A DNA stretch of 64,000 nt from Desulfobacca sp. (GCA_020725545.1 DYEV01000027.1:1-64000); one strand, 5' to 3'. Counted from the first letter of the stretch, positions 52,699-61,579 are shown. The notes: a model not told the origin generated them from the sequence alone. Numbers and translations are program-made.

Positions 52699-53334
52699 CT
52701 AAAAAGAGGTTGAGCGGATGCCGAAGATGTCCTGGTAGGCAATGGTCAAGACGCAGAGGCTGTACGGAAAGGAGACCAACAGCCCCAGCCCAAAAAGCAG
52801 CAGGCCGCCGAGATTAATGAGGCAGAGGATCAGGAGAAAGCCGAAAACCTCAAAGAAACGGCGGTGCACCGTCTTGCGGCTCAACTCCATGGCCGGCCAG
52901 AAATCCAGTTTGCAGTCAATGATCAGCCAGGTGGTAAAGACATAGCCCACCATCAGATAAATACCCGGCAGGATCAGGAGGAGCAGGCCGACGCTGATAA
53001 AAATGGACGAGACGACGCTGTAGAGCAAGAGCGGCAGGATATAGGCAAAGCCGGCGGCAAAATCATTGACTTCCGTCGGCTGATTGAGGCGCAGCTTCAA
53101 GGCGACGATGAGAAAGCCGGCCCACAGCGGCGGCCCTACCACATAGGTCAGGACCTGGCCCAGACCGGGGAGTTTATTCAGGGCCAGGACCACGATGAAG
53201 GCCAAGACGCTGAAGCCGACGAAGCCCACGGCATTCTGTTTAAATAATTCCCAGCCGGCTTTGAGATAATAACCGGTGCGGATATGGTAGTCGGGGATGG
53301 CATCTTCCAGTCTGATGAGCGTGTCAGCGGACAT
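52699..53334 (-). CDS. multi-pass membrane protein, unknown function
   Basis: A 211-residue protein with about five to six hydrophobic segments and a short cytoplasmic start (MSADTLIRLEDAIPDYHIRTG). The stretch PGIYLMVGYVFTTWLIID and LSRKTVHRRFFEVFG, ending SLCVLTIAYQDIFG, resembles membrane domains found in the UPF0259/DUF975 and glycerophosphodiester-phosphodiesterase-like families. No catalytic residues are visible. A 7-bp-period block lies just upstream (53352-53388). Confidence 0.65.
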   Translation of the reverse strand: MSADTLIRLEDAIPDYHIRTGYYLKAGWELFKQNAVGFVGFSVLAFIVVLALNKLPGLGQVLTYVVGPPLWAGFLIVALKLRLNQPTEVNDFAAGFAYILPLLLYSVVSSIFISVGLLLLILPGIYLMVGYVFTTWLIIDCKLDFWPAMELSRKTVHRRFFEVFGFLLILCLINLGGLLLFGLGLLVSFPYSLCVLTIAYQDIFGIRSTSF

Positions 53335-53980
53335 GACCCAACTCCTTGTGAAGTGACCAGTGGTCAGGGGCCATTGGTCAGAGATAAGGGAAAAAGATGA
53401 GTTATCGCCGTTCTCGATTGGTTCATGGTATCACAAAATGGGGCGAGATGAAAATAGCTGAGTTTTTCCCCAGATGGAAATAATAAAAAATCAACGAGTT
53501 AAGCGTCTAAAAGCGTTTTTTGGCCGCTTTTTTTGTGTAATTTTTCGTTAATTTTTCGGTTGTGATTCGGTAACGTCCCTGCAATTTTCGCTGCGATGGC
53601 GCTGCGGCGCGGTTTGGTGCAGCAGGGTCGGGCCAGGACTGCCGGATCGTCGGCCGCCAGGCGGCAACGGCAAATCAGCCCGGGGAACTCCTCGAGGAAA
53701 AACAAGCGTCGTCACCATTAGGATAAGAACCTTTTATTATCGCCTTACGAGTTTTTTCCTGCTGACAAATTTTGGGCAGAACGGGTTGCCCCTTTAAGAG
53801 ATTGCCTTAGGTTTAAATATTTGAACGTTATATTGTTTAAATATTTTAACGTTATATTATCTAATAATATCATATAGTTAGCCGATTTATATTGTTTTCG
53901 TGTTAAGAATTTCAAACGTTGGCAAGAAAGCCTAGAAAGGGGGTATCAAATAACCGGCTAAAAATATTAAAATTATTATA
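53335..53980. other. AT-rich intergenic island
   Basis: No gene recognised. It begins with a 7-bp-period block (53352-53388: AGTGACC, AGTGGTC, AGGGGCC, ATTGGTC). AAAAGCG/CGCTTTT (53509-53515 with 53525-53531) plus a T-run makes a terminator-like hairpin on the plus strand with no gene before it. From 53750 on the sequence is far richer in A+T than the rest of the window. Confidence 0.6.
53812..53859. repeat. 24-bp direct tandem repeat, two units
   Basis: Units 53812-53835 and 53836-53859 share TTTAAATATTT and AACGTTATATT and differ at only 2 of 24 positions. They lie about 120 bp upstream of a sigma-54 promoter, a suitable place for enhancer (activator) sites. Confidence 0.85.
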
Positions 53981-53996
53981 TGGCATGACATTTGCG
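53981..53996 (+). promoter_or_regulatory. sigma-54 (-24/-12) promoter
   Basis: TGGCATG-ACAT-TTGCG: GG at 53982-53983 and GC at 53994-53995, spaced by exactly 10 bp, matching the consensus TGGCACG-N4-TTGCA at nearly every conserved position. It is 45 bp before the next start codon. Confidence 0.78.
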
Positions 53997-54040
53997 TACT
54001 TTTTGGTGTAAATCTTCAATGAGCTCGAGAGGAGAAAGAG

Positions 54041-54943
54041 ATGAACCTATGGGGTGCCAAAAAGTTTTTTAGAATTATTTTGTCATGCCGCATTATCTGT
54101 TGTCTGCTTGTGGCGCCAAGTCTTCTTTTTGGTTTAGTGCCGAAAGGTTACAGTGCCTATTTGGAATATTTAGGCGGTAAAGCAACCATGGAAGTTTATG
54201 CATTGGGTTATGTCAGCGTCCCATCATCTTGGAATGAAAACGGTCGGCAATTCATAAACGATTCTTTTTCTTTTCATCAGGGACCGATTCGTGCTTTCGA
54301 TTATCATATAGAATATAGCAATGGTGTTAATTTACATAACGAGTATGGATATGCCAGCGCCGGGGCAGGGATAAAAACTGATTTCTTTATTGGTACTTAT
54401 GGCTTGCATTTAACAGGAAGTTCATATAGTGGAACTTATATAGACTCCCCTGATTGTTCAGCTAGTGCTGAGAGTATTATGATATTTTCTATTATTGAAC
54501 CATTTTCATATTTTGTGGCTCCAGATATGGGTGAGAAATTCGGGGATCCTCTGGAGGAATATTATCTAATTGAATATCGTTATATCGACGTTGATGGTGA
54601 GGGAGGTTTTGGTTCAATCGGGCCACTATTCGTCCGAATAAATGGATCAATAGTTGCTTACAGTCCTAAATTAGAAACTAATTATGCCAGTGATTGGCGT
54701 TCTGAAACCTATTTCCATCCAATTGACCTAAAGATAGGGGATATCCTAAGTATTGATTCCTACGAAAGTTACATGCGGACATCCCATAGTAATTGGCATG
54801 GCCGTATGCCAACGGCATTTTTAACCCATGAAATTTCTCTTGGCCTGCCGGTGTCTTACCCGGCTGGGGCAGTGCCCATTCCCGGCGCCGTTTTCCTTCT
54901 GGGCTCTGGTTTGCTCTGGTTGGCGATTTCCCGGCAAAAATAA
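54041..54943 (+). CDS. secreted protein with PEP-CTERM-like sorting tail
   Basis: A 300-residue protein. An N-terminal signal peptide (hydrophobic core LLVAPSLLFGLV, ending near GYSAYL) and a C-terminal tripartite tail (VPIPGAVFLLGSGLLWLAI, then SRQK) mark it for export and, as in PEP-CTERM/exosortase substrates, for anchoring and processing. The middle is rich in Tyr, Ser and Gly with no known domain. The gene is AT-rich, unlike its neighbours. The ribosome site GAGAGGAG precedes the ATG, and a sigma-54 promoter lies ahead. No exosortase is in the window. Confidence 0.75.
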   Translation: MNLWGAKKFFRIILSCRIICCLLVAPSLLFGLVPKGYSAYLEYLGGKATMEVYALGYVSVPSSWNENGRQFINDSFSFHQGPIRAFDYHIEYSNGVNLHNEYGYASAGAGIKTDFFIGTYGLHLTGSSYSGTYIDSPDCSASAESIMIFSIIEPFSYFVAPDMGEKFGDPLEEYYLIEYRYIDVDGEGGFGSIGPLFVRINGSIVAYSPKLETNYASDWRSETYFHPIDLKIGDILSIDSYESYMRTSHSNWHGRMPTAFLTHEISLGLPVSYPAGAVPIPGAVFLLGSGLLWLAISRQK

Positions 54944-55529
54944 TCTTACTGTAAATGCTTAGAGGCAAGGACAGGGATGTCCTGATCTGCTACATTTTTT
55001 CCAACAGCCGGTTGCCTTTCTTGTTCCTCAGCCATATCGAAATGCGGACGGTAAGGCGTCGGTGGGCGTGGGCATGGCTGGCCTAACTTGTCACCCGCCC
55101 CTAATTTTTAAAAAGTCACTGATTCCTCCTTCAGGCATTGGGTAGTAGCCCTCGATCACCTCGAACAAAAATACTATTCGAAATCATTATAAATATTCTG
55201 ATTTTATCGAAAGTTAGCTAGGGCAGGAAGGATTGCCCGGCGGGGGCACCTTGGTCTGGCATATCATACTTGAAAAAAAGCAGGACCCCTGGAACGGTTG
55301 TCGCATTTTTGCGGGGCGGGGGGTGAATCCTGGCGGCAGAGGCTGGCCAAGTGGGGCTGCCGGTCGTGGGGCAGAGTGGCCGCGGTTTATCGCTTGGCGT
55401 TTCCAAGTGAAACCTGGGAACGGGAGAATAGGTGGCAAACGCCCACCTGGAGGGCGGCGCTCCTAAGCGGGGGGCGGGCACGGAGGCCCGCACCATTACA
55501 GAAATCTTTGCCCTCTGGTGCCTGATTAC
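54944..55529. other. 586-bp gap with decayed repeat elements
   Basis: No gene recognised. GTTTCCAAG...CCTGGGAAC (about 55398-55420) can fold as an imperfect hairpin, and an inverted copy of the GGGCGGGCACGGAGGCCCGC hairpin repeat lies at about 55472-55491. Short open frames read through these repeats and are not convincing genes. Confidence 0.55.
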
Positions 55530-55624
55530 TAATCCCTGGCCCCTAACCCCTGCACCCTGGCCCCTGGTCCCCGGCCCCTCATACCTTCAGCCTCTAGCCC
55601 CTGACTCCTGGCCCCTAACCCCTA
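55530..55624. repeat. long 7-bp-period repeat at the 3' end of the activase gene
   Basis: CCCTGGC, CCCTAAC, CCCTGCA, CCCTGGC, CCCTGGT, CCCCGGC, then more degenerate units. The activase stop codon (55617-55615) lies inside the block, so its last residues derive from the repeat. Confidence 0.88.
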
Positions 55625-58600
55625 CGCTGCTCCCGGAACTGGCGCACCTGGTACATGAAGGCCTCCATGCGGGTGCGGGTGTTGGTCTGTTCCTGGCCGT
55701 CGTAGGCCAAGTTGAGGAAGGGGATGTTGCCGTGTTCTTCCCGGAAGCGTTTAAACAGGGCATTGACCACGGTGCCGGGCATGCAGGTGAAGGGCATGAT
55801 GTTCACCAGGCCGCTGACGCCTTTCCTGACGAAATCTTTGGACTTGCCGATGCTCAAAATGGCTTCGCCTTCAAAGGAGGCATCCAGGTAGCCATTGGCT
55901 TGGGCAATGAGGTCGGCGATGGGGGGTTCGCTGAGGTTTTTTAGGCCGCCACGGAAAATCTCTTCCAGCCGGTGTTCGTCTTTGAGCTGCACCCGCTCCG
56001 TCAGATAGACCTGGAGGAAGTGTTTCCATTTGCGCATCTGCCAGGCCCGGCGTTTGGCGGTGTGATTGACGTAGAGGAGCCATTCGCTGATGGGGGCCAT
56101 CCAGACTTCGCCGCCCAGGGCTTCGATCTCCCGGACCGTATCTTCGTTGGAGAAGGTGTTGGCCCGGGTGTAAATTTCGCCGACCACGCCCACCACTGGT
56201 TTGTCCCGCAGGCCGTTCCTGGAGACGGCCTCAAAGGCCTGGCGGGCCCGGCGCAGGGTGGCCTCGAGGTCGCCCCGATCCCGCAGGGTTTGGTAGACCT
56301 GCTGCAGGGCCTGGGCATAGACCTGATCGGCATCGCCGGAGTAGCGCTCATAGGGCCGGGTTTCCCGTACTTTTTTCTCCAACAGGTCGATGGCCACGAC
56401 GCCCTGCCAGGCGATGCGGGTGAAATCATCGCCCACCATACCCAATTCCTCATACATGGTCTCGGTCTGGTTGGGGGCGATGATGGGCACCTGGGGGAAG
56501 CCCAAGTCATCGAGGATCAGCCGCTGCAGCCGGTTGTATTGGCCGAAGCGGCAGGGCCCGTCGCCGCTGGGCATAAAGAAGGCGCTCTTCTCCGGGTCGA
56601 AATCCGGCCGCTGGGTCATCTTGGCCATATCGCCGGTGGTGAGGATGAGGGGGTAGCACTCTTTCCCGGAGGTCAGGCGCCGGCCCCAGACCAGGGTTTC
56701 CTGATCGGAGGGCGGCAGCAGCTCGGCATCGGTGCCGCAGGCCTGGAAGGCCGCGACCAAGGCCAGGGCGTGGTCGGTCATGGGTGGCAGGTAGACCTTG
56801 CGGCGCTGGGGGTTGGCCACCCGGATGGTGATGGACGGCCGGGAGTGCATGCCCGCGGCCGGGGGGACGTTTTTGAGGCTGTCCAGGAAGGCCTCCAGCC
56901 GGGTAATGGCCCCCACGTCGGCGGAATGTTCGTCGATCTCGATTTCCAGGAAGGGTTTGCCCCGCATCATGTCTTTGAAGAAGTGCTGGATGAAGGAATC
57001 GGGGCCGCAGCTGAAGTTGGTGACATAGACGGCGTGCAGCCGGTTATCCTGGCGGATGAGGTCGGCGGCGGCCAGGATCTTCTGGCCGAAGCGCCAGTAC
57101 ATAGGCTTAATTTCGGCCAGAGCCTGGGCGTCGTCTAAGGGCAGGAAGTCCATGGGGATGGCCAGGATCCCCAGCTGCCGGAGTTTGCGGGGCAGGTTGA
57201 GGTTCATGCCGCAGTCAAAACCGTTATAGGGCCGGCTGACAATCACCATGGCCTGTTCCCCTGGCGGCAGGTTGGCCAGGATTTCCCGGCCCCGAGCCTG
57301 GAGTTTGGCATAAAAGGCTTTTTGGGCGGCTTCCGCGGCCCTGAGAGCCCGATTGACGGCGAAAACCGAGACGCCCAGTTCTTTGCCCAGGATCTGCAGG
57401 GAGCGACGCAGGAGCCGAGGCCCCCGGCCGAAATAGAGGACCGGGGTCAGCAGTTTGACGCCAGGCGCGGCAAAATCAATGGTAGCCGGTACAGTGTAGG
57501 CCAGGGTCTGGGCCAGGGGGCAGACCAGCCCCTGCTCAATTTCCGGATTCTTGTGGGGCAGATCAATGATGCTGGGTAAAAAGATGGTCTTGGCGCCCTT
57601 GTCCAAGAGATCCAGGATATGGCCATGGGCCACTTTGACGGGATAGCAGGTCTCCGCGGCCATGCACTCGACGCCCTTATGGATGACCGCCTTGTTGGTC
57701 TTCTGGGAATAGACCACGCCATAGCCCAGAGTCTCGAAGAAGGTGCGGAAGAAGGGCATCATCTCCTGGAAGTACATGGCCCGGGGCAGGCCGATGACGC
57801 CCCGCCGGCCGCGGCCGTCGGGTTCGGGGCCGTAGAGCCAATCGTCCCGCTCCTGGAAGAGGTCGGGCAGGTCGGCCAGCTGCTGATCCCGGCGCACTTC
57901 GTATTTTTCGCAGCGGCCGCCGTAAAACAGGGGTTTTTCGCCGCTGATCTTGACCTGCCGGATTTCGCAGGTATTGGGGCAACCCTGGCACTCAAAGGAT
58001 GAGATGCCATATTCCCGGTTGACCAGAGCAAAGCCCTTAAAGCGGGATTTCTCCCAGGTGCGCTCCCGCATGGCCAGGATGGCGGCGCCAATGGCGCCGG
58101 TAACGTCGTGGTGCGGCGGCACGGTAATTTTTTGGCCGAGAACGGCTTCAAAGGCGGCGACGATGCCCCGGTTGGCGGCCGTGGCGCCCTGGTAGAAAAC
58201 GGTCTGGCCCACCCGCCGCTCTTCTTTCACCTTATTGAGGTAGTTTTGGACGATGGAGTAGGCCAGGCCAGCCACCAAGTCTTCTTTGGCCGCGCCCTGC
58301 TGCTGGTGGTGCACCAGGTCGGATTCCATGAAGACGGTGCAGCGTTCGCCCAGGGGGACGGGTTTCTGGCTCTGCAGGGCCAGGCGGCCGAACTCTTCTT
58401 TGATGGCGATGCCCAGCTTTTCGGCCTGCTCCTCCAGGAAAGAACCGGTGCCGGCGGCACAGACTTTGTTCATCATGAAATCGACGATGGCGCCGTTTTC
58501 CAGGGCAATGAACTTGGAGTCCTGGCCGCCGATCTCAAAGATAGTATCCACCTTGGGGTTGATGGCCGCGGAGGCCGTGGCCTGGGCGGTGATTTCGTTG

Positions 58601-59793
58601 CGCACCAGGTCGGCGCCGATGAAATCCGCGGTCAGATAGCGGCCGGAGCCGGTAGTGGCTGCGCCCAGGATGGTCAAGCGGTCGCCGAACTTGGCACCGA
58701 TGCGTTTCAGACCTTCGGTCACCGCCTCGAGGGGCCGACCAGCGGTCATGAGGTATTCCCGGGCCAGGACCCGCATCTCGGGGTCGATGACCACCACATT
58801 GGTACTAATGGAGCCGACGTCGATACCCAGATACCCTTCGGCCCGCTCCTCGGGGCCAAGTTCCACCACCCGATAATGCTCCTCGGTTAAGGGTTCCGGC
58901 GGCTGCAGGGGTGGATGATGCCGCTCTTCGCCCTGGGTCTGGGCCAGATAGTCTGCCAAGGCCTGAATCCGCAGGTGGAAATCATGGGGTGGGTTCTCCC
59001 GGGCCACCTGAATGGCGCCGATGGCCCCCAGCGAACAGAAGTGGGGCGGGATGATGAGCTCGTCCTCGGCCAACTCAAAAACCGTCCGGAAGGCCTGACG
59101 CACGCCCAGGTTGTGGGCCACGCCGCCCTGGAAGGCCACCGGTTTGCCGATGGTCTTGCCTTTGGCCAGATTGCTCTTCAGGTTGCGGGCCATGGCCAGA
59201 CAGAGGCCGGCAATGATCTCATAGTCCGGCGTCGCCCCCTGCTGCAGGTGGATCATGTCGGTCTTGGCGAAGACGCTGCAGCGCCCGGCCACCCGGGGCG
59301 GGGTGGTGGACTTCAGGGCCAAGTGGCTGAATTCTTCGATGGTGTAGCCCAAGCGGTGCGACTGCTGGTCCAGAAATGAGCCGGTGCCGGCGGCGCACAG
59401 GGTGTTCATGGCAAAGTCGACGATAATCAGGCCGCCTTGGGTGTCCTGAGCCAGCAGGATCAATTTGGCGTCTTCCCCGCCCATGTCAATGACCGTCCGG
59501 ACCTGGGGCAAGAAAGTAAAGGTGCCCCGGGCCTGGGCAATGACTTCGTTGATAAAGACGCCGCCCAAGGTCTGGGCCGGCACCTTGCCGCCGATGCCGG
59601 TGAAGGCGGCCAGGCGAAAAGCCTCGGCGCCAAATTGCTGCTCCAATTCTTGCACTATCTTCAGGGCCGTGGGCAAAGGCTCGCCATGTGTGCGCCGATA
59701 GTCCTCGTAGAGAACCTGGCCGGCCTCATCGAGAACCACAGTGTTGATACTTACCGACCCGATGTCCATGCCCAGATCAAACCTTGGCTTCAT
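55615..59793 (-). CDS. giant BadF/HgdC-type acyl-CoA dehydratase activase-related protein
   Basis: A 1392-residue protein with two ASKHA ATPase (BadF/HgdC) domains in tandem: domain 1 from residue 5 (FDLGMDIGSVSINTVVLDE; cluster motif CAAGTGSFLDQQ) and domain 2 from about 320 (YLGIDVGSISTNVVVID; CAAGTGSFLEEQ). Then DUF2229-type and HgdB-like regions with many cysteines (CQGCPNTCEIRQ, GGRCEKYE, CYPVK, GPCRFGQYN). Single-domain relatives reduce 2-hydroxyacyl-CoA dehydratases or benzoyl-CoA reductases by ATP-driven electron transfer. Target here is unknown; large fused forms occur widely in anaerobes. The last residues run into a repeat. Confidence 0.88.
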   Translation of the reverse strand: MKPRFDLGMDIGSVSINTVVLDEAGQVLYEDYRRTHGEPLPTALKIVQELEQQFGAEAFRLAAFTGIGGKVPAQTLGGVFINEVIAQARGTFTFLPQVRTVIDMGGEDAKLILLAQDTQGGLIIVDFAMNTLCAAGTGSFLDQQSHRLGYTIEEFSHLALKSTTPPRVAGRCSVFAKTDMIHLQQGATPDYEIIAGLCLAMARNLKSNLAKGKTIGKPVAFQGGVAHNLGVRQAFRTVFELAEDELIIPPHFCSLGAIGAIQVARENPPHDFHLRIQALADYLAQTQGEERHHPPLQPPEPLTEEHYRVVELGPEERAEGYLGIDVGSISTNVVVIDPEMRVLAREYLMTAGRPLEAVTEGLKRIGAKFGDRLTILGAATTGSGRYLTADFIGADLVRNEITAQATASAAINPKVDTIFEIGGQDSKFIALENGAIVDFMMNKVCAAGTGSFLEEQAEKLGIAIKEEFGRLALQSQKPVPLGERCTVFMESDLVHHQQQGAAKEDLVAGLAYSIVQNYLNKVKEERRVGQTVFYQGATAANRGIVAAFEAVLGQKITVPPHHDVTGAIGAAILAMRERTWEKSRFKGFALVNREYGISSFECQGCPNTCEIRQVKISGEKPLFYGGRCEKYEVRRDQQLADLPDLFQERDDWLYGPEPDGRGRRGVIGLPRAMYFQEMMPFFRTFFETLGYGVVYSQKTNKAVIHKGVECMAAETCYPVKVAHGHILDLLDKGAKTIFLPSIIDLPHKNPEIEQGLVCPLAQTLAYTVPATIDFAAPGVKLLTPVLYFGRGPRLLRRSLQILGKELGVSVFAVNRALRAAEAAQKAFYAKLQARGREILANLPPGEQAMVIVSRPYNGFDCGMNLNLPRKLRQLGILAIPMDFLPLDDAQALAEIKPMYWRFGQKILAAADLIRQDNRLHAVYVTNFSCGPDSFIQHFFKDMMRGKPFLEIEIDEHSADVGAITRLEAFLDSLKNVPPAAGMHSRPSITIRVANPQRRKVYLPPMTDHALALVAAFQACGTDAELLPPSDQETLVWGRRLTSGKECYPLILTTGDMAKMTQRPDFDPEKSAFFMPSGDGPCRFGQYNRLQRLILDDLGFPQVPIIAPNQTETMYEELGMVGDDFTRIAWQGVVAIDLLEKKVRETRPYERYSGDADQVYAQALQQVYQTLRDRGDLEATLRRARQAFEAVSRNGLRDKPVVGVVGEIYTRANTFSNEDTVREIEALGGEVWMAPISEWLLYVNHTAKRRAWQMRKWKHFLQVYLTERVQLKDEHRLEEIFRGGLKNLSEPPIADLIAQANGYLDASFEGEAILSIGKSKDFVRKGVSGLVNIMPFTCMPGTVVNALFKRFREEHGNIPFLNLAYDGQEQTNTRTRMEAFMYQVRQFREQRRG

Positions 59794-59847
59794 ACAATCG
59801 TCCTTAGAAATAAGCTAGCGGAGAAGGTATACCAGATATGCTGTTAG

Positions 59848-59870
59848 AGAGAGTTTCGAGTTTCGAGAGA
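59848..59870. repeat. short 7-bp repeat upstream of the activase gene
   Basis: GTTTCGA GTTTCGA GAGAATG, two exact units, 55 bp before the activase start. Confidence 0.55.
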
Positions 59871-60029
59871 ATGCCTTGGCTCTCATTTTAAAGGAGGATC
59901 AGCATATTCTCGATGGTTCTTTAATATAGCCGAATCATGGGGATATCTGCAAGAATCTTTTGGAATTCTTTCATTCTGGAACACCCCCGGAGCCGTAAGC
60001 CGAAGGTTGCCGCTTCGCCCCTGATCATA

Positions 60030-60956
60030 CTACGCCGACACGGTCTGATAAAAAACCTGCTTCTCATGGTGCGTGGCCCGCACCCGGCCTTGCTGCTGCA
60101 AAAAGTGCAGCCGTTTGGCAACCTCCTCTTCCGGCAGGTGCAAGACGGCGGCCAAGTCGGCGGCGGTCTGCGGCCGCCTCGCCAGGCTGGCCAGAAAATC
60201 AGCGTCGCTCAGGTCAAAATGGGGCTGCTGCGGGTGTGTCCAGGAGGCAATGACCCGGGCGTTCGGCCCCAGAAAGGCGGCTGCGGTGGCCAGAGCCTCG
60301 GGGCTGACGGCCATGGCATAGTTTTCCACCACTGGGCGCACCGCGGTGTTGAGATGGATTTCATCCGGTCGAAGGTCCGCAAGGACGGCTTTGAGGCGGG
60401 CCAGTTCCGCCGGGGTGTCGTTCAGGCCCTGCAAGAGCAGGATTTCCAGCCAGATCTGGCCAAGGTATTCCTGACGCAAGGCCTTGAGGCCGGCAATCAG
60501 GGTTTCTGCGGTGACGCCGGCCACTGGCCGATTGATCTTTTGGAACAGCTCCGGGGTGACGGCATCCAGGGACGGCAGGATAACATCGGCCTGGCTGATT
60601 TCCCGGCGGACCTGCGGATCGATGAGCAGCACGCCGTTAGTCAGCACGGCGATGGGCGCTTTGGTCAGCTCTTTTAGCTTAGCAATGATCTGCCCTAGAC
60701 CGCTATGCAGCGTGGGCTCGCCGGAGCCGGCGAGAGTAACGTAATCAGGCTCCGGGTTGGCGCCGGCAAAATAGGCGCGCAATTCCGCGATAATGGCCGC
60801 CGCTGGGATGTACTCCCGCCGTTCCAAGGTTTTAACGGTGGTCCGCCCAACTTCACAGTAGATGCAATCCAACGGGCAGGTCTTGGGCGGGATGAGGTCC
60901 ACCCCCAGAGACAGCCCCAGACGCCGGGAGGCCACGGGTCCGAAGAGGTAGTTCAT
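60030..60956 (-). CDS. radical SAM protein with C-terminal winged helix
   Basis: A 308-residue protein. The [4Fe-4S]/SAM motif is C27-x3-C31-x2-C34 (TCPLDCIYCEVG), with VTLAGSGEPTLH and ILLLQGLNDTP as barrel strands. The last 65 residues (ADFLASLARRPQTAADLAAVLHLPEEEVAKRLHFLQQQGRV) are a winged-helix domain. This architecture is common in anaerobes and annotated only as radical SAM; the substrate is unknown. The ATG directly follows a 7-bp repeat, leaving no normal Shine-Dalgarno. Confidence 0.88.
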   Translation of the reverse strand: MNYLFGPVASRRLGLSLGVDLIPPKTCPLDCIYCEVGRTTVKTLERREYIPAAAIIAELRAYFAGANPEPDYVTLAGSGEPTLHSGLGQIIAKLKELTKAPIAVLTNGVLLIDPQVRREISQADVILPSLDAVTPELFQKINRPVAGVTAETLIAGLKALRQEYLGQIWLEILLLQGLNDTPAELARLKAVLADLRPDEIHLNTAVRPVVENYAMAVSPEALATAAAFLGPNARVIASWTHPQQPHFDLSDADFLASLARRPQTAADLAAVLHLPEEEVAKRLHFLQQQGRVRATHHEKQVFYQTVSA

Positions 60957-61272
60957 GGGTTGGTAGTTTATAGTTGTTAGTTGTAAGTTGATAATTTTTA
61001 GTTGTTAGTTTGTTGTTGATAGTTGATAGTTGATAGAAAATATCAATAGTGGGGCGGGCCTCCGTGCCCGCCACCGTCCGCCAGAAGCAGCAAGCCTAAT
61101 TTCCCAGATTCGCGAGTGACACCTTTATCAGCAATGGCGATTACCAAGAAAATAAAGTTATCATTACAATTCCGATTAAACCGGACTTAGCCATCTGGGC
61201 ATCATTACGTTGCAGGGCACCGTTGTCCTGAATTGATTTTCAGGAACCAGAAACTGGGAACAGGAGACTTTT
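60957..61272. repeat. gap filled with 7-bp repeats and a hairpin repeat
   Basis: 60957-61035: GTTGGTA, GTTTATA, GTTGTTA, GTTGTAA, GTTGATA and three exact GTTGATA near the end. 61041-61072: a copy of the GGGCGGGCC...GCCCGCC hairpin. 61240-61270: AGGAACC, AGAAACT, GGGAACA, GGAGACT units. No gene. Confidence 0.85.
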
Positions 61273-61449
61273 TTACGGAAAACAGCCCAATTGGCAGCTG
61301 ACGATCTTGATCCGGAGTTCGTTTAAGAGTTCTCCCAGTCGACTGCGGCTGATCCCCAGCTCCTCTGCCAACTTAAAGGCGGCGGCGCAGGGGATTTTGC
61401 CCTCCGGCGCGGCCGCCTGAATCCGGGCCTTGATGTCTGCAGTAGTCAT
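61273..61449 (-). CDS. small HTH-like protein with C-terminal CxxxC
   Basis: A 58-residue protein, MTTADIKARIQAAAPEGKIPC, then AFKLAEELGISRSRLGELLNEL (helix-turn-helix-like) and KIVSCQLGCF at the end. Short proteins with the same SCQLGCF ending occur in many deltaproteobacteria; I know of no function. The Cys pair next to a DNA-binding-like helix suggests a redox or metal sensor. GGAGGAGTGGG precedes the ATG at 61449. Confidence 0.75.
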   Translation of the reverse strand: MTTADIKARIQAAAPEGKIPCAAAFKLAEELGISRSRLGELLNELRIKIVSCQLGCFP

Positions 61450-61579
61450 TCCCACTCCTCCTCGGTTCTTTCACAACAATAATCTTATAGCCTAAAATCC
61501 CTGAAAAGGCAAGAATCCTCCCCGGTGGAGGGTTCATGGGCAAAGATCCAAAAAAAAATTTTGCCCTTTTCCCTACCAT

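Noticed and set aside
53509-53534. Terminator-like hairpin with T-run on the plus strand
   Set aside because: No plus-strand gene precedes it and the minus-strand gene is on the other side, so a terminator function is not supported; it is noted only within the AT-rich region.
55972-57138. 388-codon plus-strand frame opposite the activase
   Set aside because: Antisense to a strongly conserved protein; no motif or ribosome binding site.
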